64,000 bases of DNA. Source: Diplolepis rosae (taxonomy: Eukaryota > Arthropoda > Insecta > Hymenoptera > Diplolepididae). The position numbers were made by a program, and so were the translations under genes. The notes below the pieces were generated by a model, which searched no databases, had not been told where the DNA came from, and was given only the letters and a program-made list of their open reading frames with translations. The DNA lies in contig JAPYXD010000741.1 of assembly GCA_030998225.1 (NCBI GenBank), positions 1,860,001 to 1,924,000 of the forward strand, read 5' to 3'. Positions within the stretch are counted from its first letter, which is position 1. The number at the start of each line of letters is the position of its first letter. Positions 11,061-24,850 of the stretch are shown one piece after another.

Positions 11061-14000
11061 TGCCTGGTTGTATTTAACACTCTGCACTTTATTCAAAATA
11101 AGATTGAAATAAAATATAAAATCAAGTAACAACTGCCTGGTTGTAGTAAACACTCAGTACGATATTCAAAATCAGATTGAAATAAAATATATGATAAAAG
11201 AACAACTGCCTGGTTGTATTAAACACACAGAAAGTCATTCAAGTGTGATTAAAATAATATGGAAAATGAAATAACAACTGCCTGGTTGTATTAAACACTC
11301 AGCACGTTATTCAGCATAAGATTGAAATAAAATATAAAATCAAGTAACAACTGCCTGGTTGTAGTAAACACTCAGTACGATATTCAAAATAAGATTGAAA
11401 TAAAATATATGATAAAAGAACAACTGCCTGGTTGTATTAAACACACAGCAAGTCATTCACCTAAGATTCAAGTAAAATAAATAATCAAAGAACAACTGCC
11501 TAATTGTATAAAACACTCAGCAAGTTATTCAGGTGTGATTAAAATAATACATAAAATGAATTAACAACTGCATGGTTGTATAAAACGCTCAGCACTTTAT
11601 TCAAAATAAGATTGAAATAAAATATAAGATAAAGGCACAACTGCCTGGTGGTATTAAACACACAGAATGTTATTCAAGTGTGATTAAAATAAAATATAAA
11701 ATGAAATAACAACTGCCTGGTTGTATTAAACACTCAGCACGTTATTCAAGTAAGATTGAAATAAAATATGAGATAATAGAACAACTGCCTGGTTGAATTA
11801 AACACACATAAAGTCATTCAAGTGTGAATAAAATAATATATAAAATGAAATAACATCTGCCTGGTTGTATTAAACACTCGGCACGTTATTCTAAATAAGA
11901 TTGAAATAAAATATAAGATAAAAGAACAACTGCCTGGTGGGATTAAACACTCGGCACGTTATTCTAAATAAGATTGAAATAAAATATAAGATAAAAGAAC
12001 AACTGCCTGGTGGTTTTAAACACACAAAAAGTTAGTCAACTGTGATTAAAATAATATATAAAATGAAATAACAACTGCCTGGTTGTATTAAACACTCAGC
12101 ACGTTATTCAAAATTAGATTGAAATAAAATATAAAATCACGTATCAACTGCCTGGTTGTATTAAACACTCAACACGTTATTCAAGTAAGATTGAAATAAA
12201 ATATGAGATAATAGAACAACTGCCTGGTTGAATTAAACACACATAAAGTCATTCAAGTGTGAATAAAATAATATATAAAATGAAATAACAACTGCCTGGT
12301 GGTTTTAAACAAACAAAAAGTTATTCAAGTGGGATTAAAATAATATATAAAATGAAATAACAACTGCCTGGTTGTATTAAACACTCAACACGTTATTCAA
12401 GTAAGATTGAAATAAAATATGAGATAATAGAACAACTGCCTGGTTGAATTAAACACACATAAAGTCATTCAAGTGTGAATAAAATAATATATAAAATGAA
12501 ATAACAACTGCCTGGTTGTATTTAACACTCAGCACGTTATTCAACATAAGATTGAAATAAAATATAAAATCAAGTTACAACTGCCTGGTTGTAGTAAACA
12601 CTCAGTACGATATTCAAAATAAGATTGAAATAAAATATAAGATAAAAGAACAACTGCCTGGTTGTATTAAACACACAGCAAATTATTCAACTGTGATTAT
12701 AATAATATGTAAAATGAAATAACAACTGCCTGGTTGTATTAAACACTTTATTCAAGTAAGCTTAAAATAAAACATAAGATTAAAGAACAACTGCCTGGTT
12801 GTATTTAACACACAGAAATTTATTCAAGTGTGATTAAAATAATATATAAAATGAAATAACAACTGCCTGGTTGTATTAAACACTCCGCACGTTATTCAAA
12901 ATTAGATTGAAATAAAATATGAAATCAAGTATCAAATTCCTGGTTGTATTAAACACTCATCACGTTATTCAAGTAAGATTGAAATAAAATATGAGATAAT
13001 AGAACAACTGCCTGGTTGTATTAAACACACAGAAAGTTATTCAAGTGTGATTAAAATAATATATAAAATGAAATAACAACTGCCTGGTTGTATTAAACAC
13101 TCAGCACGTTATTCAAAATAAGATTGAAATAAAATATAAAATCAAGTAACAACTGCCTGGTTGTAGTAAACACTCAGTACGATATTCAAAATCAGATTGA
13201 AATAAAATATATGATAAAAGAACAACTGCCTGGTTGTATTAAACACACAGCAAGTCATTCACCTAAGATTCAAGTAAAATAAATAATCAAAGAACAACTG
13301 CCTAATTGTATAAAACACTCAGCAAGTTATTCAGGTGTGATTAAAATAATACATAAAATGAGTTAACAACTGCATAATTGTATAAAACACTCAGCACTTT
13401 ATTCAAAATAAGATTGAAATAAAATATAAGATAAAGGCACAACTGCCTGGTGGTATTAAACACACAGAAAGTTATTCAAGTGTGATTAAAATAATATATA
13501 AAATGAAATAACAACTGCCTGGTTGTATTAAACACTTTATTCAAGTAAGATTAAAATAAAACATAAGATTAAAGAACAACTGCATGGTTTTATATAACAC
13601 TCAGCACGTTATTCAAAATAAGATTGAAATAAAATATAAGATAAAGGCACAACTGCCTGGTGGTATTAAACACACAGGAAGTTATTAAATTGTGATTAAA
13701 ATAATATATAAAATGAAATATCAACTGCCTGGTTCTATTAAACACTTTATCCAAGTAAGATTAAAATAAAACATAAGATTAAAGAACAACTGCCTGGTTG
13801 TATTTAACACTCAGCAAGTTATTCAGGTGTGATTAAATTAATACATAAAATGAATGAATAATTGCATGGTGGTATTAAACACACAGAACGTTATTCAAGT
13901 GTGATTAAAATAATATATAAAATGAAATAACAACTGCCTGGTTGTATTAAACACTCAGCACGTTATTCAAAATTAGATTGAAATAAAATATAAAATCAAG

Positions 14001-16600
14001 TAACAACTGCCTGGTTGTATTAAACACTCGGGACTTTATTCTAAATAAGATTGAAATAAAATATATGATAAAAGAACGACTGCCTGGTGGTATTAAACGC
14101 ACAGAAAGTTATTCAAGTGTGATGGAAATAAAATATAAAATCAAGTAACAACTGCCTGGTTGTATTAAACACTCAGCACGTTATTCAAAATATAATTGAA
14201 ATGAAATATAATATAAAAGAACAGCTACCGGGTTGTATTAAACACACAGAAAATTATTCAACTGTGATTATAATAATATATAAAAGGAATGAACAACTGT
14301 CTGGTTGTACTAAACACTCAGCACGTTATTCAAGTAAAATTGAAATAAAACATTAGATTACAGAACAACATCCTGGTTGTATTAAACACTCAGCACGTTA
14401 TTCAAAATAAGTATGTAATTAAAAATAAGATATAAGAACAACTGCCTGGTGGTATTAAACACACAGAAAGTTATTAAAGTGTGATTCAAATAATATATAA
14501 AATGAAATAACAACTGCCTGGCTGTATTAAACACTCAACACTTTATTCATGTAAGATTAAAATAAAACATAAGATTAAAGAACAACTGCCTGTTGGTATT
14601 AAAAACACAGAAAGTTATTCAAGTGTGATTAAAATAATATATAAAATGAAATATCAACTGCCTGGTTGTATTAAAAACTCAGCAAGTTATTCAAAATTAG
14701 ATTGAAATAAAATATAAAATCAAGTAACAACTGCCTGGTTGTATTAAACACTCGGCACGTTATTCTAAATAAGATTGAAATAAAATATAAGATAAAAGAA
14801 CAACTGCCTGGTGGTATTAAACACACAGGAAGTTATTAAATTGTGATTTAAATAATATATAAAATGAAAGAACAACGGCCTGGTTGTATTAAACACTTTA
14901 TTCAAGTAAGATGAAAATAAAACATAAGATTAAAGAACAACTGCCTGGTTGTATTTAACATTCAGCACCTTATTCAACATAAGGTTGAAATAAAATATAA
15001 AATCAAGTAACAACTGCCTGGTTGTAGTAAACACTCAGTACGATATTCAAAATAAGATTGAAATAAAATATATGATAAAAGAACAACTGCCTGGTTGTAT
15101 TAAACACACAGCAAGTCATTCACCTAAGATTCAAGTAAAATAAATAATCAAAGAACAACTGCCTAATTGTATAAAACACTCAGCAAGTTATTCAGGTGTG
15201 ATTAAAATAATACATAAAATGAGTTAACAACTGCATAATTGTATAAAACACTCAACACGTTATTCAAGTAAGATTGAAATATAATAAAAGCTAAAAGAAC
15301 AACTGCCGGGTGGTATTAAACACACAGCAAGTTATTCAAGTGTGATAAAAATAATACATAAAATGAATGAAAAACTGCTGGGTTGTATTAAACACACAGA
15401 AAATAATTCAACTGTGATTAAAATAATATATAAAATGAATGTACAACTGCCTGGTTGTATTAAACACTCAGCACGTTATTCTAAATAAGATTGAAATAAA
15501 ATATATGATAAAAGAACAACTGCCTGGTTGTATTAAACACACAGCAAGTCATTCACATAAGATTCAAGTAAAATAAATAATCAAAGAACAACTGCCTAAT
15601 TGTATAAAACACTCAGCAAGTTATTCTGGTGTGATTAAAATAATACATAAAATGAATTAACAACTGCCTGGTTGTATTAAACACTTTATTCAAGTAATAT
15701 TAAAATAAAACATAAGATTAAAGAACAACATCCTGGTTGTATTAAAGACTCAGCAAGTTATTCGAAATAAGATTGAAATAATATATAAGATAAAAGAACA
15801 ACTGCCTGGTGGTATTAAACACACAGAAAGTTATTCAAGTGTGATTAAAATAATATATAAAATGAAATAACAACTGCCTGGTTGTATTAAACACTCAGCA
15901 CGTTATTCAAAATAAGATTCAAAAAAATATAAGATAAAAGAACAACTGCCTGGTTGTATTAAATACACAGAAAGTTATTCAAGTGTGATTAAAATAATAT
16001 ATAAAATGAAAGAACAAATGCCTGGTTCTATTATACATTCAACACTTTATTCAAGTAAGATTAAAATAAAACATAAGATTAAAGAACAACATCCTAGTTG
16101 TATTAAAGACTCATCAAGTTATTCGAAATAAGATTGAAATAATATATAAGATAAAAGAACAACTGCCTGGTGGTATTAAACACACATAAAGTCATTCAAG
16201 TGTGATTAAAATAATATATAAAATGAAATAACAACTGCCTGGTTGTATTAAATACTCAGCACGTTATTCAAAATAAGATTCAAAAAAATATAAAATCACG
16301 TATCAACTGCCTGGTTGTATTAAACACTCAGCACGTTATTCAAAATAAGATTCAAAAAAATATAAGATAAAAGAACAACTGCCTTGTTGTATTAAATACA
16401 CAGAAAGTTATTCAAGTTTGATTAAAATAATATATTCAATGAAATAACAACTGCCTGGTTATATTAAACACTCAGCACGTTATTCAAAATTAGATAGAAA
16501 TAAAATATAAAATCACGTATCAACTGCCTGGTTGTATAAAACACTCAGCACGTTATTCAAAATCAGATTCAAAAAAATATAAGATAAAAGAACAACTGCC
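11060..16600. repeat. Mixed monomers, no long period placed
   Basis: This is satellite only. Types A, B, D and 65 bp units alternate. A variant with AGTCATTCACCTAAG followed by AGTAAAATAAATAATC occurs at about 11453, 13255 and 15116 (spacings 1802 and 1861 bp), with a related one near 15550. This suggests a decayed period of about 1.8 kb. I see no gene or non-satellite insert. Confidence 0.7.
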
Positions 16601-19141
16601 TGGTTGTGTAAAACACTCAGCACGTTATTCAAGTGTGATTAAAATAATATATAAAATGAAAGAACAACGGCCTGGTTCTATTATACATTCAACGCGTTAT
16701 TCAAGTAAGATTACAATAAAACATAAGATTAAAGAACAACATCCTGGTTGTATTAAACACTCAGCACGTTATTCGAAATAAGATTGAAATAAAATATAAA
16801 ATCACGTATCAACTGCCTGGCTGTATTAAACACTCAACACTTTATTCATGTAAGATTAAAATAAAACATAAGATTAAAGAACAACTACCTGGTTGTATTA
16901 AACACTCGGCACGTTATTCTAAATAAGATTGTAATAAAAAATAAGATATAAGAACAACTGCCTGGTGGTATTAAACACACAGAAAGTTATTCAAGTGTGA
17001 TTAAAATAATATATAAAATGAAATAACAACTGCCTGTTTGTATTAAACACTCAACACTTTATTCATGTAAGATTAAAATAAAACATAAGATTAAAGAACA
17101 ACTGCCTGTTGGTATTAAAAACACAGAAAGTTATTCAAGTGTGATTAAAATAATATATAAAATGAAATATCAACTGCCTGGTTGTATTAAAAACTCAGCA
17201 AGTTATTCAAAATTAGATTGAAATAAAATATAAAATCCAGTAACAACTGCCTGGTTGTATTCAGCACGCGGCAAGTTATTCAAGTGTGAGTAAAATAATA
17301 TATTAAATGAAATAACAACTGCCTGGTTGTCTTAAACACTCAGCACGTTATTCAAAATGAGCTTGAAATAAAATATAAAATCACGTATCAACTGCCTGGT
17401 TGTATAAAACACTCAGCACGTTATTCAAAATAAGTATGTAATTAAAAATAAGATATAAGAACAACTGCCTGGTGGTATTAAACACACAGAAAGTTATTCA
17501 AGTGTGATTAAAATAATATATAAAATGAAATAACAACTGCCTGGCTGTATTAAACACTCAACACTTTATTCATGTAAGATTAAAATAAAACATAAGATTA
17601 AAGAACAACTGCCTGTTGGTATTAAAAACACAGAAAGTTATTCAAGTGTGATTAAAATAATATATAAAATGAAATATCAACTGCCTGGTTGTATTAAACA
17701 CTCAGCACGTTATTCAAAATAAGATTGAAATAAAATATAAAATCAAGTAACAACTGCCTGGTTGTATTAAACACTCGGCACGTTATTCTAAATAAGATTG
17801 AAATAAAATATAAGATAAAAGAACAACTGCCTGATGGGATTAAACACACAAAAAGTTATTCAAGTTTGATTAAAATAATATATAAAATGAAATAACAACT
17901 GCCTGGTTGTATTAAACACTCAGCACGTTATTCAAAATATAATTGAAATGAAATATAAGATAAAAGAACAACTGCCTGGTTGTATTAAACACTCGGCACG
18001 TTATTCTAAATAAGATTGAAATAAAATATAAGATGAAATAACAACTGCCTGGTGGTATTAAACACTCAGGAAGTTATTCAAGTGTGATTAAAATAATATA
18101 TAAAATGAAATAACAAATATCTGGTTGTATTTAACACTTTATTCAAGTAAGATTAAAATTAAACATAAGATTAAAGAACAACTGCCTGGTTGTATTTAAC
18201 ATTCAGCACCTTATTCAACATAAGATTGAAATAAAATATAAAATCAACTTATAACTGCCTGGTTGTATTAAACACTCAGCACGTTATTCAAAATAAGATT
18301 CAAAAAAATATAAGATAAAAGAACAACTGCCTGGTTGTATTAAATACACAGAAAGTTATTCAAGTGTGATTAAAATAATATATTGAATGAAATAACAACT
18401 GCCTGGTTATATTAAACACTCAGCACGTTATTCAAAATTAAGATAGAAATAAAATATAAAATCACGTATCAACTGCCTGGTTGTATAAAACACTCAGCAC
18501 GTTATTCAAAATAAGATTGAAAAGAATTATAAGATAAAAGAACAACTGCCTGGTGGTATTAAACACTCAGAAAGTTATTCAAGTGTGATTAAAATAATAT
18601 ATAAAATGAAAGAACAACGGCCTGGTTCTATTATACATTCAACGCGTTATTCAAGTAAGATTACAATAAAACATAAGATTAAAGAACAACATCCTGGTTG
18701 TATTAAACACTCAGCACGTTATTCGAAATAAGATTGAAATAAAATATAAAATCACGTATCAACTGCCTGGCTGTATTAAACACTCAACACTTTATTCATG
18801 TAAGATTAAAATAAATCTTTAGATTAAAGAACAACTGCCTGGTGGTATTAATCACTCAGCACGTTATTCGAAATAAGATTGAAATAAAATATAAAATCAC
18901 GTATCAACTGCCTGGTTGTATAAAACACTCAGCAAGTTATTCAAGTGTGATTAAAATAATATATCAAATGAAATAACAACTGCCTGGTTGTATTAAACAC
19001 TCAGCACGTTATTCAAAATTAGATTGAAATAAAATATAAAATCACGTATCAACTGCCTGGTTGTATAAAACTCTCAGCAAGTTATTCAAGTGTGATTAAA
19101 ATAATATATAAAATGAAAGAACAACGGCCTGGTTGTATTAA

Positions 19142-20120
19142 ACACTCAGCACGTTATTCAAAATATGATTGAAATAAAATATAAGGTAAAAGAACAACTG
19201 CCTGGTTGTATAAAACACTCAGCAAGTTATTCAAGTGTGATTAAAATAATATATAAAATGAAAGAACAACGGCCTGGTTCTATTATACATTCAACGCGTT
19301 ATTCAAGTAAGATTACAATAAAACATAAGATTAAAGAACAACATCCTGGTTGTATTAAACACTCAGCACGTTATTCGAAATAAGATTGAAATAAAATATA
19401 AAATCACGTATCAACTGCCCGGTTGTATAAAACACTCAGCAAGTTATTCAAGTGTGATTAAAATAATATATCAAATGAAATAACAACTGCCTGGTTGTAT
19501 TAAACACTCAGCACGTTATTCAAAATTAGATTGAAATAAAATATAAAATCACGTATCAACTGCCTGGTTGTATAAAACACTCAGCAAGTTATTCAAGTGT
19601 GATTAAAATAATATATAAAATGAAAGAACAACGGCCTGGTTCTATTATACATTCAACGCGTTATTCAAGTAAGATTAAAATAAAACATAAGATTAAAGAA
19701 CAACATCCTGGTTGTATTAAACACTCAGCACGTTATTCAAAATAAGGTTGAAATAAAATATAAGATAAAAGAACAACTGCCTGGTGGTATTAAACACACA
19801 TAAAGTCATTCAAGTGTGATTAAAATAATATATAAAATGAAATAACAACTGCCTGGTTGTATTAAACACTCAGCACGTTATTCAAAATAAGATTCAAAAA
19901 AATATAAGATAAAAGAACAACTGCCTGGTGGTTTTAAACACACAGAAAGTTATACAAGTGTGATTAAAATAATATATAAAATGAAATAACAACTGCCTGG
20001 TTGTATTAAACACTCAGCACGTTATTCAAAATTAGATTGAAATAAAATATAAAATCACGTATCAACTTCCTGGTTGTATTAAACACTCAGCACGTTATTC
20101 AAAATAAGATTCAAAAAAAT
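19142..20120. repeat. Segmental duplication block 1b (partner 662-1640)
   Basis: This is the second copy of the block, including the distinctive CTGCCCGGTTGTATAAAAC monomer at about 19415 (about 935 in block 1a). Neighbouring pieces 2640-3170 against 20177-20707 (offset 17537), 3573-3990 against 20823-21240 (offset 17250) and 4431-4580 against 21245-21394 (offset 16814) continue the relationship at stepwise different offsets. This means monomers were gained or lost between the blocks. Confidence 0.83.
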
Positions 20121-21399
20121 ATAAGATAAAAGAACAACTGCCTGGTTGTATTAAACACTCAGCACGTTATTCAAGTGTGATTAAAATAATATATAAAATG
20201 AAAGAACAACGGCCTGGTTCTATTATACATTCAACGCGTTATTCAAGTAAGATTACAATAAAACATAAGATTAAAGAACAACATCCTGGTTGTATTAAAC
20301 ACTCAGCACGTTATTCAAAATAAGGTTGAAATAAAATATAAGATAAAAGAACAACTGCCTGGTGGTATTAAACACACATAAAGTCATTCAAGTGTGATTA
20401 AAATAATATATAAAATGAAATAACAACTGCCTGGTTGTATTAAACACTCAGCACGTTATTCAAAATAAGATTCAAAAAAATATAAGATAAAAGAACAACT
20501 GCCTGGTGGTTTTAAACACACAGAAAGTTATACAAGTGTGATTAAAATAATATATAAAATGAAATAACAACTGCCTGGTTGTATTAAACACTCAGCACGT
20601 TATTCAAAATTAGATTGAAATAAAATATAAAATCACGTATCAACTTCCTGGTTGTATTAAACACTCAGCACGTTATTCAAAATAAGATTCAAAAAAATAT
20701 AAGATAAAAGAACAAATGCCTGGTTGTATTAAACACACAGCAAGTTATTCAAAATTAGATTGAAATAAAATATAAAATCACGTATCAACTTCCTGGTTGT
20801 ATTAAACACTCAGCACGTTATTCATGTGAGATTAAAATAAAACATAAGATTAAAGAACAACTGCCTGGTTGTATTTAACACTCAGCACCTTATTCAAAAT
20901 TAGTTTGAAATAAACTATAAAATCAAGTAACAACTGCCTGGTTGTATTTAACACTCAGAAAGTTATTCAAGTGTGATTAAAATAATATATAAAATGAAAT
21001 AACAACTGCCTGGTTGTATTAAACACTCAGCACGTTATTCAAAATAAGATTGAAATAAAATATAAGATAAAAGAACAAATGCCTGGTTGTATTAAACACA
21101 CAGCAAGTTATTCAAGTGTTATTAAAATAATATATCAAATGAAAGAACAACGGCATGGTTGTATTATACATTCAACACGTTATTCATGTAAGATTAAAAT
21201 AATATATAAGATCGAAGAACAACTGCCTGGTTGTATTAAACACACAGGAAGTTATTCAATTGTGATTAAAATAATATATAAAATGAAAGAACAACGGCCT
21301 GGTTGTATTATACATTCAACACGTTATTCAAGTAAGATTGAATTAAATCATCAGATCACAGAACAACTGTCTGGTTGTATTAAATACTCAGCACGTTAT

Positions 21400-24300
21400 T
21401 CAAAATAAGTATGTAATTAAAAATAAGATATAAGAACAACTGCCTGGTGGTATTAAACACACAGAAAGTTATTCAAATGTGAATAAAATAATATATAAAA
21501 TGAAATAACAACTGCCTGGCTGTATTAAACACTCAACACTTTATTCATGTAAGATTAAAATAAAACATAAGATTAAAGAACAACTGCCTGTTGGTATTAA
21601 AAACACAGAAAGTTATTCAAAATAAGATTGAAATAAAATATAAGATAAAAGAAAAACTGCCTGGTGGTATTAAACACACAGAAAGTTATTCAAGTGTGAA
21701 TAGAATAATATATCAAATGAAATAACAACTGCCTGGTTGTATTAAACAGTCAGCACGTTATTCAAGTGAGATTAAAATAAGACATAAGATTAAAGAACAA
21801 CTACCTGGTTGTACTAAACACTCAGCACGTTATTCAAGTAAGTTTCAAATGAAACATAAGATTAAAGAACAACTGCCTGGTGGGATTAAACACACAGAAA
21901 GTTATTCAAGTGTGATTAGAATAATATATCAAATGAAATAACAACTGCCTGTTTGTATTAAACACTTTATTCAAGTAAGATTAAAATAAAACATAAGATT
22001 AAAGAACAACTGTCTGGTTGTATTTAACACTCAGCACCTTTTTCAACATAAGATTGAAATAAAACATGAAATCAAGTAACAACTTCCTGGTTTTATTAAT
22101 CACTCATCACATTATTCAAATTAAGATTGAAATAAAATATAAGATAAAAGAACAACTGCCTGGTGGTATCAAACACACAGAAAGTTATTCAAGTGTGATT
22201 AAAATAATATATAAAATGAAATAACAACTGCCTGGTTGTATTAAACACTCAGCACGTTATTCAAAATTAGATTGAAATAAAATATAAAATCACGTATCAA
22301 CTTCCTGGTTGTATTAAAAACTCGGCACTTTATTCTAAATAAGATTGAAATGAAATATAAGATAAAAGAACAACTGCCTGGTTGTATTAAACACTTTATT
22401 CAAGTAAGATTAAAATAAAACATAAGATTAAAGAACAACTGTCTGGTTGTATTTAACACTCAGCACCTTATTCAACATAAGATTGAAATAAAACATAAAA
22501 TCAAGTAACAACTGCCTGCTTGTATTGAACACGTTATTCAAGTAAGATTAAAATAAAATATAAGATCGAAGAACAACTGCCTGGTTGTAGTAATCACTCA
22601 GCACGTTATTCAAAATAAGATTAAAATGAAACATAAGATTAAAGAACAACTGCCTGGTGGGATTAAACACACAGAAAGTTATTCAAGTGTGAATAGAATA
22701 ATATATCAAATGAAATAACAACTGCCCGGTTGTATTAAACACTTTATTCAAGTAAGATTAAAAAAAAACATAAGATTAAAGAACAACTGTCTGGTTGTAT
22801 TTAACACTCAGCACCTTTTTCAACATAAGATTGAAATAAAACATGAAATCAAGTAACAACTTCCTGGTTTTATTAATCACTCATCACATTATTCAAATTA
22901 AGATTGAAATAAAATATAAGATAAAAGAACAACTGCCTGGTGGTATCAAACACACAGAAAGTTATTCAAGTGTGATTAAAATAATATATAAAATGAAATA
23001 ACAACTGCCTGGTTGTATTAAACACTCAGCACGTTATTCAAAATTAGATTGAAATAAAATATAAAATCACGTATCAACTGCCTGGTTGTATTAAAAACTC
23101 GGCACGTTATTCTAAATAAGATTGAAATGAAATATAAGATAAAAGAACAACTGCCTGGTTGTATTAAACACTTTATTCAAGTAAGATTAAAAAAAAAATA
23201 GGATTAAAGAACAAATGTCTGGTTGTATTTAACACTCAGCACCTTTTTCAACATAAGATTGAAATAAAACATAAAATCAAGTAACAACTGCCTGGTTGTA
23301 TTTAACACTCAGCACCTTATTCAAATTAAGATTGAAATAAAATATAAGATAAAAGAACAAATGGTTGGTGGTATTAAACGCACAGAAAGTTATTCAAGTG
23401 AGAATAAAATAATATATAAAATGAAATAACAACTGCCTGGTGGTATTAAACACTCAGCAGGATATTCAAAATTAGATGTAAATAAAACATAAAATCAAGT
23501 AACAACTGCCAGGTTGTATTAAACACTCATCACCTTATTCAAATTAAGATTGAAATAAAATATAAGATAAAAGAACAAATGGTTGGTGGTATTAAACAAA
23601 CAGAAAGTTATTCAAGTGTGATTAAAATAATATATAAAATGAAATAACAACTGCCTGGTTGTATTAAACACTCAGCACGTTATTCAAAATAAGATTGAAA
23701 TGAAATATAAGATAAAAGAACAACTGCCTGGTGGTATTAAACACTCAGAAAGTTATTCAAGTGTGATTAAAATAATATATAAAATGAAATATCAACTGCC
23801 TGGTTCTATTAAACACTTTATCCAAGTAAGATTAAAATAAAACATAAGATTAAAGAACAACTGCCTGGTTGTATTAAACACTCAACACGTTATTCAAGTA
23901 AGATTAAAATAAAACATAAGATTAAAGAACAACTGCCTGGTGGGATTAAACACACAGAAAGTTATTCAAGTGTGATTATAATAATATATGTAATGAAATA
24001 ACAACTGCCTGGTTGTATTAAACACTTTATTCAAGTAAGATTAAAATAAAACATAAGATTAAAGAACAACTGTCTGGTTGTATTTAACACTCAGCACCTT
24101 TTTCAACATAAGATTGAATTAAAACATAAAATCAAGTAACAACTGCCTGGTTTTATTAATCACTCATCACATTATTCAAATTAAGATTGAAATAAAATAT
24201 AAGATAAAAGAACAAATGCGTTGTGGTATTAAACACACAGAAAGTGATTCAAGTGTGATTAAAAAAATATATAAAATAAAATAACAACTGCCTGGTTGTA

Positions 24301-24850
24301 TTAAACACTCAGCACGTTATTCAAAATTAGAATGAAATAAAATATAAAATCACGTATCAACTGCCTGGTTGTATTAAACACTCAGCACGTTATTCAAAAT
24401 AAGATTCAAAAAAATATAAGATAAAAGAACAACTGCCTGGTGGTTTTAAACACACAAAAAGTTAGTCAACTGTGATTAAAATAATATATAAAATGAAATT
24501 ACAACTGCCTGGTTGTATTAAACACTCAGCACCTTATTCAACATAAGATTGAAATAAAATATAAAATCACGTATCAACTGCCTGGTTGTATTAAACACTC
24601 AACACGTTATTCAAGTAAGATTGAAATAAAATATGAGATAATAGAACAACTGCCTGGTTGAATTAAACACACAGCAAGATATTAAGGTGATAATAAAATA
24701 ATACATAAAATGAATGAACAACTGCGTGGTTGTATAAAACACTCAACACGTTATTCAAGTAAGAATGAAATAAAATATAAAATCACGTATCAACTGCCTG
24801 GTTGTATTAAACACTCGGCACGTTATTCTAAATAAGATTGAAATAAAATA
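21400..24850. repeat. Mixed monomers rich in 65 bp units
   Basis: This is satellite only. The landmark CTGTCTGGTTGTATTTAAC followed by CAGCACCTTTTTCAAC appears at 22011 and 22788, a 777 bp local duplication, and again near 24075. The ATGGTTGGTGGTATTAAAC monomer first appears near 23360 and becomes common in the next HOR. Confidence 0.72.
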
